A DNA stretch of 64,000 bases from Brumimicrobium ulvae (GTDB taxonomy: Bacteria > Bacteroidota > Bacteroidia > Flavobacteriales_D > Crocinitomicaceae): the NCBI RefSeq assembly GCF_947504225.1, contig NZ_CANNGT010000012.1, forward strand, positions 1 through 64,000, read 5' to 3'. Shown piece after piece: positions 1 to 7,805 of the stretch (positions within the stretch are counted from its first letter, which is position 1; each line of letters begins with the position of its first letter). Position numbers and translations under genes: made by a program. The notes below the pieces were generated by a model, which had not been told where the DNA came from, searched no databases, and saw nothing but the letters and a program-made list of their open reading frames with translations.

Positions 1-116
1 AATTTGGCCTACAAAATTAATGTGCATATTTCAGCTCTCTCGTTTTCAAAAACACAAAATTCTTTACAGTCCCACTTATTATTAACTAAAATCGTCATAT
101 ATAGGGTTATAAAAAC

Positions 117-767
117 TTAAATTAGATTGTTTTTAAGTCCTTTTTGAATTGCTTCCACTTTATTGTGGACGTTCAGTTTTTTATAAACGTTTTCAATGTG
201 TTTTCTAACCGTAGAAGGACTAATCATTAAGTTAGCTGCAATTTGCTTGTAATTTAAACCACGAGAAACTTGCTTTAAGATTTCAAGCTCTCTCTTGGTT
301 AAGCTTTCTTCTTTCTTAGTTTCTACTTCTATCTTTTCTTTTTTAGGATTCCTTAAAAGGTTAAGTGTCTTTAGAGCAATTGATGGGTTCATTGTAGCAC
401 CACCATTTAGTACTTCTTTTAATCCAGCAAAAAGTATTTCAGGTTCGGTATCTTTTAGTAAATAGCCATTTGCCCCTGCAGAGATAGCATTATAGACACT
501 TTCCTCATCGTTAAAAACAGTTAGCATAACTATCTTTATTTGTGGATGTTTTGCATGAATAATCTCTGTTGCTTTAATTCCATCCATAACTGGCATTTGA
601 ATATCCATTAAAATAACATCGACATTCAAATCTTTTTCGAGCATTTCAATTAATTCAGCACCGTTTTCGGCAATGAACTTTAACTTTATATCCTCAAATA
701 GTTCTAATTTTTCTTTTATGGCTTTCGCTAAGAATAAATTGTCTTCTGCAACTGCAATTCTTATCAT
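117..767 (-). CDS. LuxR/NarL-family response regulator
   Basis: DNA-binding response regulator of a two-component system. An N-terminal receiver domain (about residues 1-120) carries the acidic pocket EDN at 8-10, the phospho-acceptor Asp55 in LMDIQMPVMDG, Thr83 and Lys105. A LuxR-type helix-turn-helix follows at about 154-211 (LTKRELEILKQVSRG, then SPSTVRKHIENVYKKL). Length 216 aa is normal for the family. It lies 41 nt downstream of the sensor kinase on the same strand, so the two are the likely partners. A palindrome and a TAATTTTA box precede the start and suggest its own, probably autoregulated, promoter. The target genes are inferred from copies of that palindrome, not proven. Confidence 0.95.
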   Translation of the reverse strand: MIRIAVAEDNLFLAKAIKEKLELFEDIKLKFIAENGAELIEMLEKDLNVDVILMDIQMPVMDGIKATEIIHAKHPQIKIVMLTVFNDEESVYNAISAGANGYLLKDTEPEILFAGLKEVLNGGATMNPSIALKTLNLLRNPKKEKIEVETKKEESLTKRELEILKQVSRGLNYKQIAANLMISPSTVRKHIENVYKKLNVHNKVEAIQKGLKNNLI

Positions 768-808
768 GATCTTTTTTATGTAAAATTACTTAGAGTAAAT
801 AAAAAGTT

Positions 809-2638
809 TTATAAGGCACTTTGCGTATTTTTTTGAAATGAAACAGTAATTTCTGTTCCTTTATTAAGTTCAGTTTTCAAATCGTAATCAGCATCTATTT
901 CCAGTGCTCTTGCTTTCATATTCCGAATTCCAAACCCTTGGCCGTTGTCCTCTTTAGTGAATCCTTTACCATTATCTTTGACCCTAAATATGATCTCATT
1001 TTTAGTGTCATACATTTGAATTTCAATATGAGAAGCAGCAGCATATTTAACCGCATTATTAATTGACTCTTGCAATATTCGAAAAAGGTTTACCCCTTGA
1101 TTTGGAGTAAATTCATAGTCTATACTTTTTATGACTTTAACAAAAGTAAATTTAATTCCTTCCGTACTGTTTTGAGCTAACTCTAAGAATTCTTCAATCC
1201 GTACTTGCAAATCTTCAATAGACAAGGAAGTTTTGTTCATGGCCCAGATGGTGTCACGCAGTTGTGAGATTGTACCCCTTGTAAAAGAGGTAAGGTCGCT
1301 TAGTTTAAACTTCAATTTTTCTTCATCTGACACATACTTCATGTTGTCCATTGATGAAATTAAGAAAGTCAATTGAGAACCAATATTGTCATGCAATTCC
1401 CTTGAAATTCTCATTCTTTCCGAATAGATTTTATTCTTTGTTTCCTCTTCTGTAATAATGTCTTTGAGTTGGTTTTCATTTTGAAGGTGTTTCTGTTTAA
1501 GTTTGAGTTGTCTATAGATTAATATACCTATTAGTAAAAGTAGAAATAAGCTTATAGAAAGTCCAATTAAAATAAATGTACGTTGGCGTACTTTTGACTT
1601 TTCCTGAAGTACATTTGCACTTTTTATTGCTAGTTCTTTTTCTTTTCGCTCCGTATCAAACTGAACTTCTAAGTGTGCTATTGTTTTATTACTGGTTTCG
1701 TTTAGAATTTCATCTTTATATTTTTGGTTCTTTTTTCTGTAGACCAAAGCTTGCTGATAATCTCCAATTTCTTCATAAGTTTTTGCCAATTGATCACTGT
1801 TGGTTTGACATAAATAAGGGTAATTAATCTCTTCACTTATTTTTAATGATTGTAAATAATTTTTAATTGCTTTATCAAACTCTCTTTTCTTAAAATATAG
1901 ATCTCCTAAATATCCATAGTTTTCAGCGAGTCCATTTTGGTCATTTCTTATTTTCCGAATTTCAAAAGCCTCTTCATATTTACTAAAAGCTTGGTCGTAT
2001 TTATTTTGATCTACCAATGCCTGTCCAATATTATTTAAGCTATAAGGTATTCCGAGACTGTCATTTTCAGCCTTAACTATATCATATCCTAAATAAAAAT
2101 AGTAGAGTGCACTATCAACATCTTCCTTCATTTGATATAGTACTCCTATATTATTATACGCTGCTGACAATGCTATTTTATCATCAGTGGTTTCCAGAAT
2201 ATCAATTCCTTTATGCATATATTCGAATGCTTTGGATAGGTTTCTTCGCTTCATTTGATGACCAATCGAAGCATAAGTAGAGCCAATTCGCACTTGGTTA
2301 TTAACTTTTTCGAAGGCTTCGATTGCTTTGTTCATAGAGAGAACAGAAACATCGTAATCACCTAAATAGTAGTAGGCCAATCCCATTTTTTCATAAACAC
2401 AGCCAATACGATAATCATCTTTAAGCTCATTCGACAACTGAAGTGCGTATTCATACTTTTCAATGGTCTTAACTCCTTGACTATTCATAACCTCAAAAGG
2501 AATAGCTATAATAGTGTCTATTTGCTGCTCTACAGTTAATTGAGGTAAGCTTTGATTAAATTGATGGAAAAAGTTGGTCTGAGCTTGCGCTATCCCTCCA
2601 AGTAGTATGAGAAATAATAGAGTAAGATGATTAAACAC
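809..2638 (-). CDS. TPR-containing sensor histidine kinase
   Basis: Membrane sensor kinase for the adjacent response regulator. A signal peptide (residues 1-20) leads a periplasmic tetratricopeptide-repeat region (about 60-310), followed by a coiled-coil stretch, one transmembrane helix (354-375), a HisKA_3 dimerisation domain with His416 in SRELHDNIG, and a HATPase domain (N box QESINNAVKYA near 523, G boxes DNGKGF near 555 and GFGIRNM near 569). This TPR-TM-HisKA_3 layout is common in Bacteroidota. The stop codon overlaps an 18-bp palindrome that stands upstream of the regulator gene. The ligand cannot be read from the sequence. Confidence 0.94.
   Translation of the reverse strand: MFNHLTLLFLILLGGIAQAQTNFFHQFNQSLPQLTVEQQIDTIIAIPFEVMNSQGVKTIEKYEYALQLSNELKDDYRIGCVYEKMGLAYYYLGDYDVSVLSMNKAIEAFEKVNNQVRIGSTYASIGHQMKRRNLSKAFEYMHKGIDILETTDDKIALSAAYNNIGVLYQMKEDVDSALYYFYLGYDIVKAENDSLGIPYSLNNIGQALVDQNKYDQAFSKYEEAFEIRKIRNDQNGLAENYGYLGDLYFKKREFDKAIKNYLQSLKISEEINYPYLCQTNSDQLAKTYEEIGDYQQALVYRKKNQKYKDEILNETSNKTIAHLEVQFDTERKEKELAIKSANVLQEKSKVRQRTFILIGLSISLFLLLLIGILIYRQLKLKQKHLQNENQLKDIITEEETKNKIYSERMRISRELHDNIGSQLTFLISSMDNMKYVSDEEKLKFKLSDLTSFTRGTISQLRDTIWAMNKTSLSIEDLQVRIEEFLELAQNSTEGIKFTFVKVIKSIDYEFTPNQGVNLFRILQESINNAVKYAAASHIEIQMYDTKNEIIFRVKDNGKGFTKEDNGQGFGIRNMKARALEIDADYDLKTELNKGTEITVSFQKNTQSAL
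811..828 (-). promoter_or_regulatory. 18-bp palindromic operator, site A, with -7 box
   Basis: ATAAGGCACTTTGCGTAT reads as an imperfect palindrome (ATAaG-N8-CGTAT). It overlaps the end of the kinase gene and lies 43 nt before the response regulator ATG. After 22 nt, on the minus strand, comes TAATTTTA (788-781), which matches the Bacteroidota -7 box TAnnTTTG except for the last base. Sites at 2747 and 5686 share the sequence and the spacing. Confidence 0.6.
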
Positions 2639-2746
2639 AGGCCTTTATATTGTTTGGAGAATCAAAAGTAAAAAAAATTACGAATAGTCTTCATCTTGAC
2701 CTGAACATATTCATTATTAGTTGCTTATTTTTTTCAAGAACGCAAC

Positions 2747-2764
2747 ATACGGCATTTTGCGTAT
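2747..2764 (+). promoter_or_regulatory. 18-bp palindromic operator, site B, with -7 box
   Basis: ATACGGCATTTTGCGTAT matches site A at 16 of 18 positions. It lies 43 nt before the ATG at 2808 and is followed after 22 nt by TACCTTTG (2787-2794), a perfect TAnnTTTG box. It sits in the divergent region between the sensor kinase and the lipoprotein, so it could also act on the kinase promoter. Confidence 0.65.
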
Positions 2765-2807
2765 TCTATATTTAAATGATTAAATATACCTTTGATGCTA
2801 ACATTTA

Positions 2808-3545
2808 ATGAAAAAACTGATATTTATGAAAACAACGTTAAAACTTCTAGGAACTTGTTTAGCAACTTTAGTTCTGGCCTCATGCGGATCGAATCCAGAT
2901 AATGACTGTAGTATTGGAAATGTAGTTATTGATTGTGAAAACGCAGAAATCTACAATCATTTTGTTGCAAAGGAGCAAGACATTAACGCTTCATTTCAAA
3001 AAGGTGCAAAAAAATTAACACCAAATGAAGAAGAACAACTCAGAATCGATCTTGTCGAGTATTACAAAAACCATAAGGAAGATCTACAAACTGTGTATTT
3101 AAAAATTAAGGATTCGGTCTTTGGAGCTCGCGACCCTCTTTCAGTTTATGAAATGCGAAGCGAAGAACTAAGTTATTTCAAAGAAAGGGCTGAGGAGAGG
3201 AAAAAAGCAAAAAAGTTTACTGAAACTTTAAACATTAGAGCATATGAAGTGGACACCTCCTTTTATGAAGGGCAAGATAAATTGCCCTATTTAGTTTATG
3301 AAATACACAACACTTCAGATAGCACAATATCAGGGGTGGTAGTGAATAAAGTGATCGAAAAAGACGGGGAAATCATTATGCCAAATTCTCCAACACATTA
3401 TTTGCTTTCGGAAGATATGATTCTCCCAAAAGAGAAAGGCAAGTCGGTTGTTCGTCCAGATGAAAAACTAGTTCTGACTTTCGAAATATTAGAAGGTGTA
3501 AAAATTAAACCAGAAATACTTAGTTATTCTTTCAAGAATGATTAG
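2808..3545 (+). CDS. putative lipoprotein, target of the neighbouring two-component system
   Basis: Unrecognised 245-aa protein. The N-terminus is a lipoprotein signal with lipobox LASC (Cys26 from this start, Cys20 if the second ATG at 2826 is used), followed by charged, largely helical sequence and a C-terminal beta-rich part (about residues 140-245). It is probably anchored in the outer or inner membrane facing the periplasm. I keep the first ATG because the operator-to-ATG spacing then equals that at the response regulator gene. The gene diverges from the sensor kinase, and a bidirectional terminator follows it. No function is assigned. Confidence 0.8.
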   Translation: MKKLIFMKTTLKLLGTCLATLVLASCGSNPDNDCSIGNVVIDCENAEIYNHFVAKEQDINASFQKGAKKLTPNEEEQLRIDLVEYYKNHKEDLQTVYLKIKDSVFGARDPLSVYEMRSEELSYFKERAEERKKAKKFTETLNIRAYEVDTSFYEGQDKLPYLVYEIHNTSDSTISGVVVNKVIEKDGEIIMPNSPTHYLLSEDMILPKEKGKSVVRPDEKLVLTFEILEGVKIKPEILSYSFKND

Positions 3546-3554
3546 GTCCTAAAT

Positions 3555-3597
3555 CAAGAAAAAGAAGGGTTATCAATTTTTGGTGACCCTTTTTCTT
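3555..3597. terminator. bidirectional rho-independent terminator
   Basis: Arms at 3566-3575 and 3581-3590 pair over 10 bp with two G-U pairs and enclose a 5-nt loop. An A-rich tract lies on the left and TTTTCTT on the right, so it can serve both the lipoprotein gene and the convergent minus-strand operon. Confidence 0.75.
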
Positions 3598-4087
3598 AAC
3601 CCGTCATTTCTCCATAAGGTTTAGGGAATTCACAATTACACTTTATGAGGGTTATTCTCGTAGAAACGCTTCCATTAACATGACTCCATATTTGTTTGTT
3701 CTTTTTGTTAAGCTCCACCGTCCATACATCTCCTTCTCCCACCAAGCCAGTAACAAAAGAAACCCTTTCTGTTTCTGATTCCACTTTAGACTTCCATGAA
3801 AACATGCCGTTAGTGTAGAAAGATCCAAACTCAAGATCGACTTCTATATCTGCAATAAGTTGTGTGTGAATGAAAAAATGAAAGAAGTCATTTGTAGGAT
3901 GAGAAGTCAAAATATTAGGATTTTCTTCTGTATTTTCCCAGACTTCTACTTGCTCTACTTTCCACGACCCACTTCCAGATTGTAATCGTTTAAATAATTC
4001 ATAATCACCCAGTGAGGCGTCATCTTTCTCACAAGAAATTAGCGCAAAGAGGCCTATGGATAGTATGTATAAGAGATTTTTAGTCAT
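3596..4087 (-). CDS. hypothetical lipoprotein
   Basis: 163-aa protein with a lipoprotein signal peptide and lipobox ISC (Cys19). The remainder, with GSGSWKVEQVEVW early on and alternating beta-type residues, resembles the small lipocalin-like or DUF lipoproteins of Bacteroidota, but I do not recognise a specific family. It is the last gene of a three-gene run and overlaps the preceding gene by 8 nt, so it is probably translationally coupled to it. Confidence 0.75.
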   Translation of the reverse strand: MTKNLLYILSIGLFALISCEKDDASLGDYELFKRLQSGSGSWKVEQVEVWENTEENPNILTSHPTNDFFHFFIHTQLIADIEVDLEFGSFYTNGMFSWKSKVESETERVSFVTGLVGEGDVWTVELNKKNKQIWSHVNGSVSTRITLIKCNCEFPKPYGEMTG

Positions 4088-4904
4088 TTGTTCTATAGTG
4101 AAAGATGAGTGAAATTGTTAAATAATGCTTGTTGAACATTGGTGCGATTGAATTTTTATAGGAATATGGTGCGTTGAAATCTTGTGGAAATTCAGACATA
4201 ACTGGAGACCTAGCAAAGGAGAAGTCAGTTAATACCAAATTTCCTTCCGTAATGTCACTTGTACGGTATTCTCCAAAAATTTTGTGATGTGCATAAAGGT
4301 ATCTTACATCGATGGCCAAAAAGTTAATGGGCTTGATTTTAATACCGAAGCCATACGCTAATCCTGTATCTTCAGTTTTAAACACTCCGTTAAAGTAAAA
4401 ATCATTACTTAAACTTTTGCTTCCATCTGGATAAACCTTGTAAGATGTCATTCTGTATTTATTAAAATTAACGCCAAAAGTTCCAAACACATCAATATAT
4501 TTCGACCCAAAACCAAAATCAAACAAGACTTCATTTCTTTTGTCTTCCCATCTGAAGGTTCTACCATAACCATTTGAGTACATTACACTTCTTTCTTGTA
4601 CAAATTTGTTGGGCATATAAGATATACCGAAGTAAACCCAATTACCTGATAGTGCCAATTGAAAAGAAAGGAAATCGCTGATGTGTTTCCTGTCAAAGTT
4701 TGGGTCCGCATTCACTGTTATACCTTCAGGAGCATCATTCTCAGTTAGTAATATATAACTGCTATAACTGTCTTGAATGGCATGAATATTCGATTTTGTA
4801 AATGCTACACCGTAGCCTGGGGTAAATATTAAATCCAGCTGAGCATTAATGTAGGATGACATTAAAACCGCTCCAATTGTTATGCTTAATACTAGTGATT
4901 TCAT
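4080..4904 (-). CDS. putative outer-membrane beta-barrel protein
   Basis: 274-aa exported protein: signal peptide to about residue 21, then alternating hydrophobic strands with aromatic girdles and many Tyr/Phe/Gly residues, ending near the C-terminus in a strand-like ISLIFHYR. This is the pattern of an outer-membrane beta barrel. It is the middle gene of a tightly packed operon (2-nt gap upstream, 8-nt overlap downstream), which suggests the three products act together in the envelope. The exact role is unknown. Confidence 0.75.
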   Translation of the reverse strand: MKSLVLSITIGAVLMSSYINAQLDLIFTPGYGVAFTKSNIHAIQDSYSSYILLTENDAPEGITVNADPNFDRKHISDFLSFQLALSGNWVYFGISYMPNKFVQERSVMYSNGYGRTFRWEDKRNEVLFDFGFGSKYIDVFGTFGVNFNKYRMTSYKVYPDGSKSLSNDFYFNGVFKTEDTGLAYGFGIKIKPINFLAIDVRYLYAHHKIFGEYRTSDITEGNLVLTDFSFARSPVMSEFPQDFNAPYSYKNSIAPMFNKHYLTISLIFHYRTND

Positions 4905-4906
4905 AT

Positions 4907-5629
4907 TTAAAAACTAAAAATGAGCTTCATCCCAAAATTGTTCACCTTCATGAGTGTTCTTCTATGGAAAGTTGCATGTGTGACTGGATTTAACTCTTGA
5001 TTTGTTCGATAAAGATTATGTTTTTGTGGTGGACCTATGGTGTAAAAAAACTGAAGGTGAATATTGTACAGTTCCTCTTTTACAAAGGTGAAGTCGAGGT
5101 GAAGGTTAACATACATGTAAGACTCTTTGAAGGCATACATTGGAACATCAAGTATTGGCAATCGTTCAAAGCCATCTTCTTTTAAATAAGTATCAATCTT
5201 AAAAAACTGAAGCCCCAAAGGCATGACGCCAAAACCTATATTTATTTGCTTAACAGATAAAGGTGTCCACCAGATATCAAAAGGTTCAATTCCAAAAATT
5301 CTTGTTCTTACAATTCGAGTGAAGTCTCCATTCAAATCAGTCCCTTTAGCACGAGATTTACCAAATTGACCATAAAACCTACCGAGGGTATAGCCAGCCT
5401 TATTAAAAGAACCACCAAACCCGATTTCATATCCATGCATATAAGCTGAACTTGAAATTTCTTTATCTAGCCAAGGTCTATTTTCATTGTAGTATTGCAT
5501 TATTTCTTTATAAGATTTCATTCCTCCAAAGTGACTGCGATATCCAAATGATATTTGGCTCCATGAAATCAACTGCGAACACACAAATATTAGAGCTAAT
5601 CCAGTGTTTATTTTTAATATTCTCTTCAT
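4907..5629 (-). CDS. hypothetical exported protein, first gene of envelope operon
   Basis: 240-aa protein with a signal peptide (to about residue 25, ending near SWSQ) followed by strand-rich sequence with repeated Gly/Tyr/Phe positions and a C-terminal NNFGMKLIFSF, typical of outer-membrane barrels (terminal Phe). It leads an operon with the genes at 4080 and 3596. An 18-bp palindrome followed by TACTTTTG lies just upstream, so the nearby two-component system is the likely regulator. No specific family was recognised. Confidence 0.75.
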   Translation of the reverse strand: MKRILKINTGLALIFVCSQLISWSQISFGYRSHFGGMKSYKEIMQYYNENRPWLDKEISSSAYMHGYEIGFGGSFNKAGYTLGRFYGQFGKSRAKGTDLNGDFTRIVRTRIFGIEPFDIWWTPLSVKQINIGFGVMPLGLQFFKIDTYLKEDGFERLPILDVPMYAFKESYMYVNLHLDFTFVKEELYNIHLQFFYTIGPPQKHNLYRTNQELNPVTHATFHRRTLMKVNNFGMKLIFSF

Positions 5630-5685
5630 GTCTAGTGCTGACCTGTTTGTCTTTTACAAAAGTATAATCAATTTTTTATTTAGAA

Positions 5686-5703
5686 ATAAGGCATATGGCG
5701 TAT
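5686..5703 (-). promoter_or_regulatory. 18-bp palindromic operator, site C, with -7 box
   Basis: ATAAGGCATATGGCGTAT matches site B at 15 of 18 positions and is close to symmetrical around CATATG. On the minus strand TACTTTTG (5664-5657), a perfect TAnnTTTG box, follows after 21 nt and leads into the gene starting at 5629. The layout copies sites A and B. Confidence 0.63.
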
Positions 5704-5874
5704 ATTGATGAATTTGGCTTTAAGAAATAGTAGAAAGCACAAGAAGCGTTTTAATGCAGACGAATTTTCACTTTTAGACGTCCATTTCATTAGAAAAGTG
5801 TAATTTTATTTATTGATAATATCGTTTATCTTAAACGTTAATTAGTAAGTTTCATTTATACAAGAATTTAGAAT

Positions 5875-7239
5875 ATGGCGAAGTTAAAAACAGCTCATTT
5901 TTGTCAAAATTGTGGTCACGAATCTGCAAAATGGTTAGGGCGTTGTCCTTCGTGTAATGAATGGAACACCTTTGTTGAGGAGGTCATTAGCAAAGGAAAA
6001 AATGAAGTAACAGCATTCGCTAAAAGTTCAAAAAGAACGGCTAAACCACAAGCAATTCATCAAATTAAAGACATTCCACAGCAACGCATTCAAATGGTAG
6101 ATTTGGAACTGAACCGTGTGTTGGGGGGAGGATTAGTTCCTGGATCGTTGACGCTATTTGGAGGTGAACCAGGAATTGGAAAATCGACTTTGATGCTGCA
6201 AATGGCCATGCAAGAAAAAAATCAAAAAATTCTATATGTTTCTGGTGAAGAAAGTGAACAGCAAATTAAAATGCGTGCAAGTCGAATTGGAGAACTGAAT
6301 GAAAACTGCTATTTACTTACTGAAACCCAACTGGAAAGTGTGTTTAAACATGCTGAGGATTTACAACCTACTTTATTGGTTATCGACTCTATTCAAACTA
6401 TTCACACAGAAAACATTGACAGTTCGCCGGGAAGTATTTCTCAAATTCGAGAAAGTACTGCACAGCTCTTACGATTCGCAAAACAGACAGAAACTCCTGT
6501 GTTCTTAATTGGACATATTACAAAAGAAGGTTCTTTAGCGGGTCCAAAGGTTTTAGAACACATGGTCGATACAGTGTTGCAATTTGAAGGGGATAGAAAT
6601 CACGTATACCGATTGTTGAGAAGTATTAAAAATAGATTTGGTTCAACCAATGAATTAGGGATTTACGAAATGTTAGGTACAGGCCTTCGTCAAGTGGAAA
6701 ATCCGTCTGAAATTCTAATTTCTAACAATCAAGATAAACTTTCTGGAAGTGCAATTGCAGCAACGCTCGAAGGTCTTCGTCCTATGTTGATAGAAGTGCA
6801 AGCGCTGGTGAGTACAGCTGCTTATGGCACACCACAACGAAGTGCAACAGGATTTGATTTGCGTCGTTTAAACATGCTTTTAGCAGTAATGGAAAAACGT
6901 TGTGGTTTTAAACTTGGAGCAAAAGATGTCTTTTTGAATATTGCCGGTGGAATAAAAGTAAACGACCCCGCTATTGATTTAGCAGTTGTGGCTTCAATCT
7001 TATCATCAAATGCAGATTTGGCGATTGAAAAAAACATCTGTCTTTCTGCAGAAGTGGGATTATCTGGTGAGATTCGTCCTGTAAATAGAGTAGACCAACG
7101 TATTTCTGAAGCGGAGAAGTTGGGCTTTGATAAAATCATTATCTCTAAAGACAACAAAGGAATCAAGCAGGAAAACTTTAAAATTGAAATTGTGGGTTGT
7201 ACACGTATTGAAGAGGTTTTAAAAGAGCTGTTTAGTTAA
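5875..7239 (+). CDS. radA: DNA repair protein RadA
   Basis: RecA-like branch-migration ATPase that acts in homologous recombination and repair in the cytoplasm. Features in order: N-terminal zinc finger Cys10-X2-Cys13 and Cys24-X2-Cys27; Walker A GGEPGIGKS at 96-104; the RadA signature KNRFG at 252-256; and a C-terminal Lon-protease-like domain without an evident need for proteolysis. Length 454 aa is standard. It stands alone on the plus strand, and the convergent Rieske gene begins 3 nt after its stop with no visible terminator between them. Confidence 0.97.
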   Translation: MAKLKTAHFCQNCGHESAKWLGRCPSCNEWNTFVEEVISKGKNEVTAFAKSSKRTAKPQAIHQIKDIPQQRIQMVDLELNRVLGGGLVPGSLTLFGGEPGIGKSTLMLQMAMQEKNQKILYVSGEESEQQIKMRASRIGELNENCYLLTETQLESVFKHAEDLQPTLLVIDSIQTIHTENIDSSPGSISQIRESTAQLLRFAKQTETPVFLIGHITKEGSLAGPKVLEHMVDTVLQFEGDRNHVYRLLRSIKNRFGSTNELGIYEMLGTGLRQVENPSEILISNNQDKLSGSAIAATLEGLRPMLIEVQALVSTAAYGTPQRSATGFDLRRLNMLLAVMEKRCGFKLGAKDVFLNIAGGIKVNDPAIDLAVVASILSSNADLAIEKNICLSAEVGLSGEIRPVNRVDQRISEAEKLGFDKIIISKDNKGIKQENFKIEIVGCTRIEEVLKELFS

Positions 7240-7242
7240 GTT

Positions 7243-7590
7243 TTATTCTCCAAACCAGCTGAAATAAGTTCGCAATAGGAAAAAACCTTCTTTTGTTTCT
7301 TCCAAAGGATAAAAATCAAGATACAATCCATGTCCACGACCTGTTTTGATGTCAAATTTATACCTGTGAATAGGACAAATTACTTTTCCATTTTCAATAG
7401 AACAGCCTTGCATTTTCTGACCTTGGTGCGGACAATCGTTGATAAAAGCATAGATTTCCTCTTCTTTTTTGACAAAGAGCACCTCTCCAAAATGAAAGTT
7501 TTTTGTGATCTCATTACTGTCAGGGAAGTCCTTCATAAAAGCTTTGCGCGAATCTGCTAAACGATATTTTCTTGTTTTGTCTGAGAACAT
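7243..7590 (-). CDS. Rieske [2Fe-2S] ferredoxin-like protein
   Basis: Small 115-aa soluble Rieske protein. The cluster ligands are Cys53-X-His55 (CPHQGQ) and Cys72-X2-His75 (CPIHRYKFD), spaced as in nitrite-reductase small-subunit/NirD-type and dioxygenase ferredoxins. There is no signal peptide, so it is probably a cytoplasmic electron-transfer protein. No partner oxygenase or reductase lies nearby. It is convergent with radA and downstream of metH2, but 215 nt separate it from metH2, so it probably has its own promoter. Confidence 0.88.
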   Translation of the reverse strand: MFSDKTRKYRLADSRKAFMKDFPDSNEITKNFHFGEVLFVKKEEEIYAFINDCPHQGQKMQGCSIENGKVICPIHRYKFDIKTGRGHGLYLDFYPLEETKEGFFLLRTYFSWFGE

Positions 7591-7805
7591 AGTAAAAAGG
7601 AAGTTACGAAAAAAGTTAGGGATGACAATCTGGGATTGCTAATATGTTTTAAAACATCTGTATAAAACTATACACAGTTTTTCCCAGAATTGTATTGATG
7701 CACAAAAGAATGTACAGAAATAGCTAACAAAACTCCCTATCCTAATGTGCAAAGCTTTACTTTCTATAAAAAAAACAGGCGAATTACTGTAATCATCCAA
7801 CTTAA

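Noticed and set aside
6822-7166. 114-codon frame on the minus strand
   Set aside because: Antisense to radA, whose motifs are intact.
7642-7690. operators or terminator in the radA/Rieske-metH gap
   Set aside because: ATGTTTTAAAACAT (7642-7655) is a perfect palindrome and TGTATA/TATACA pair nearby, but neither has the form of a terminator or a known site; chance AT-rich symmetry is likely.
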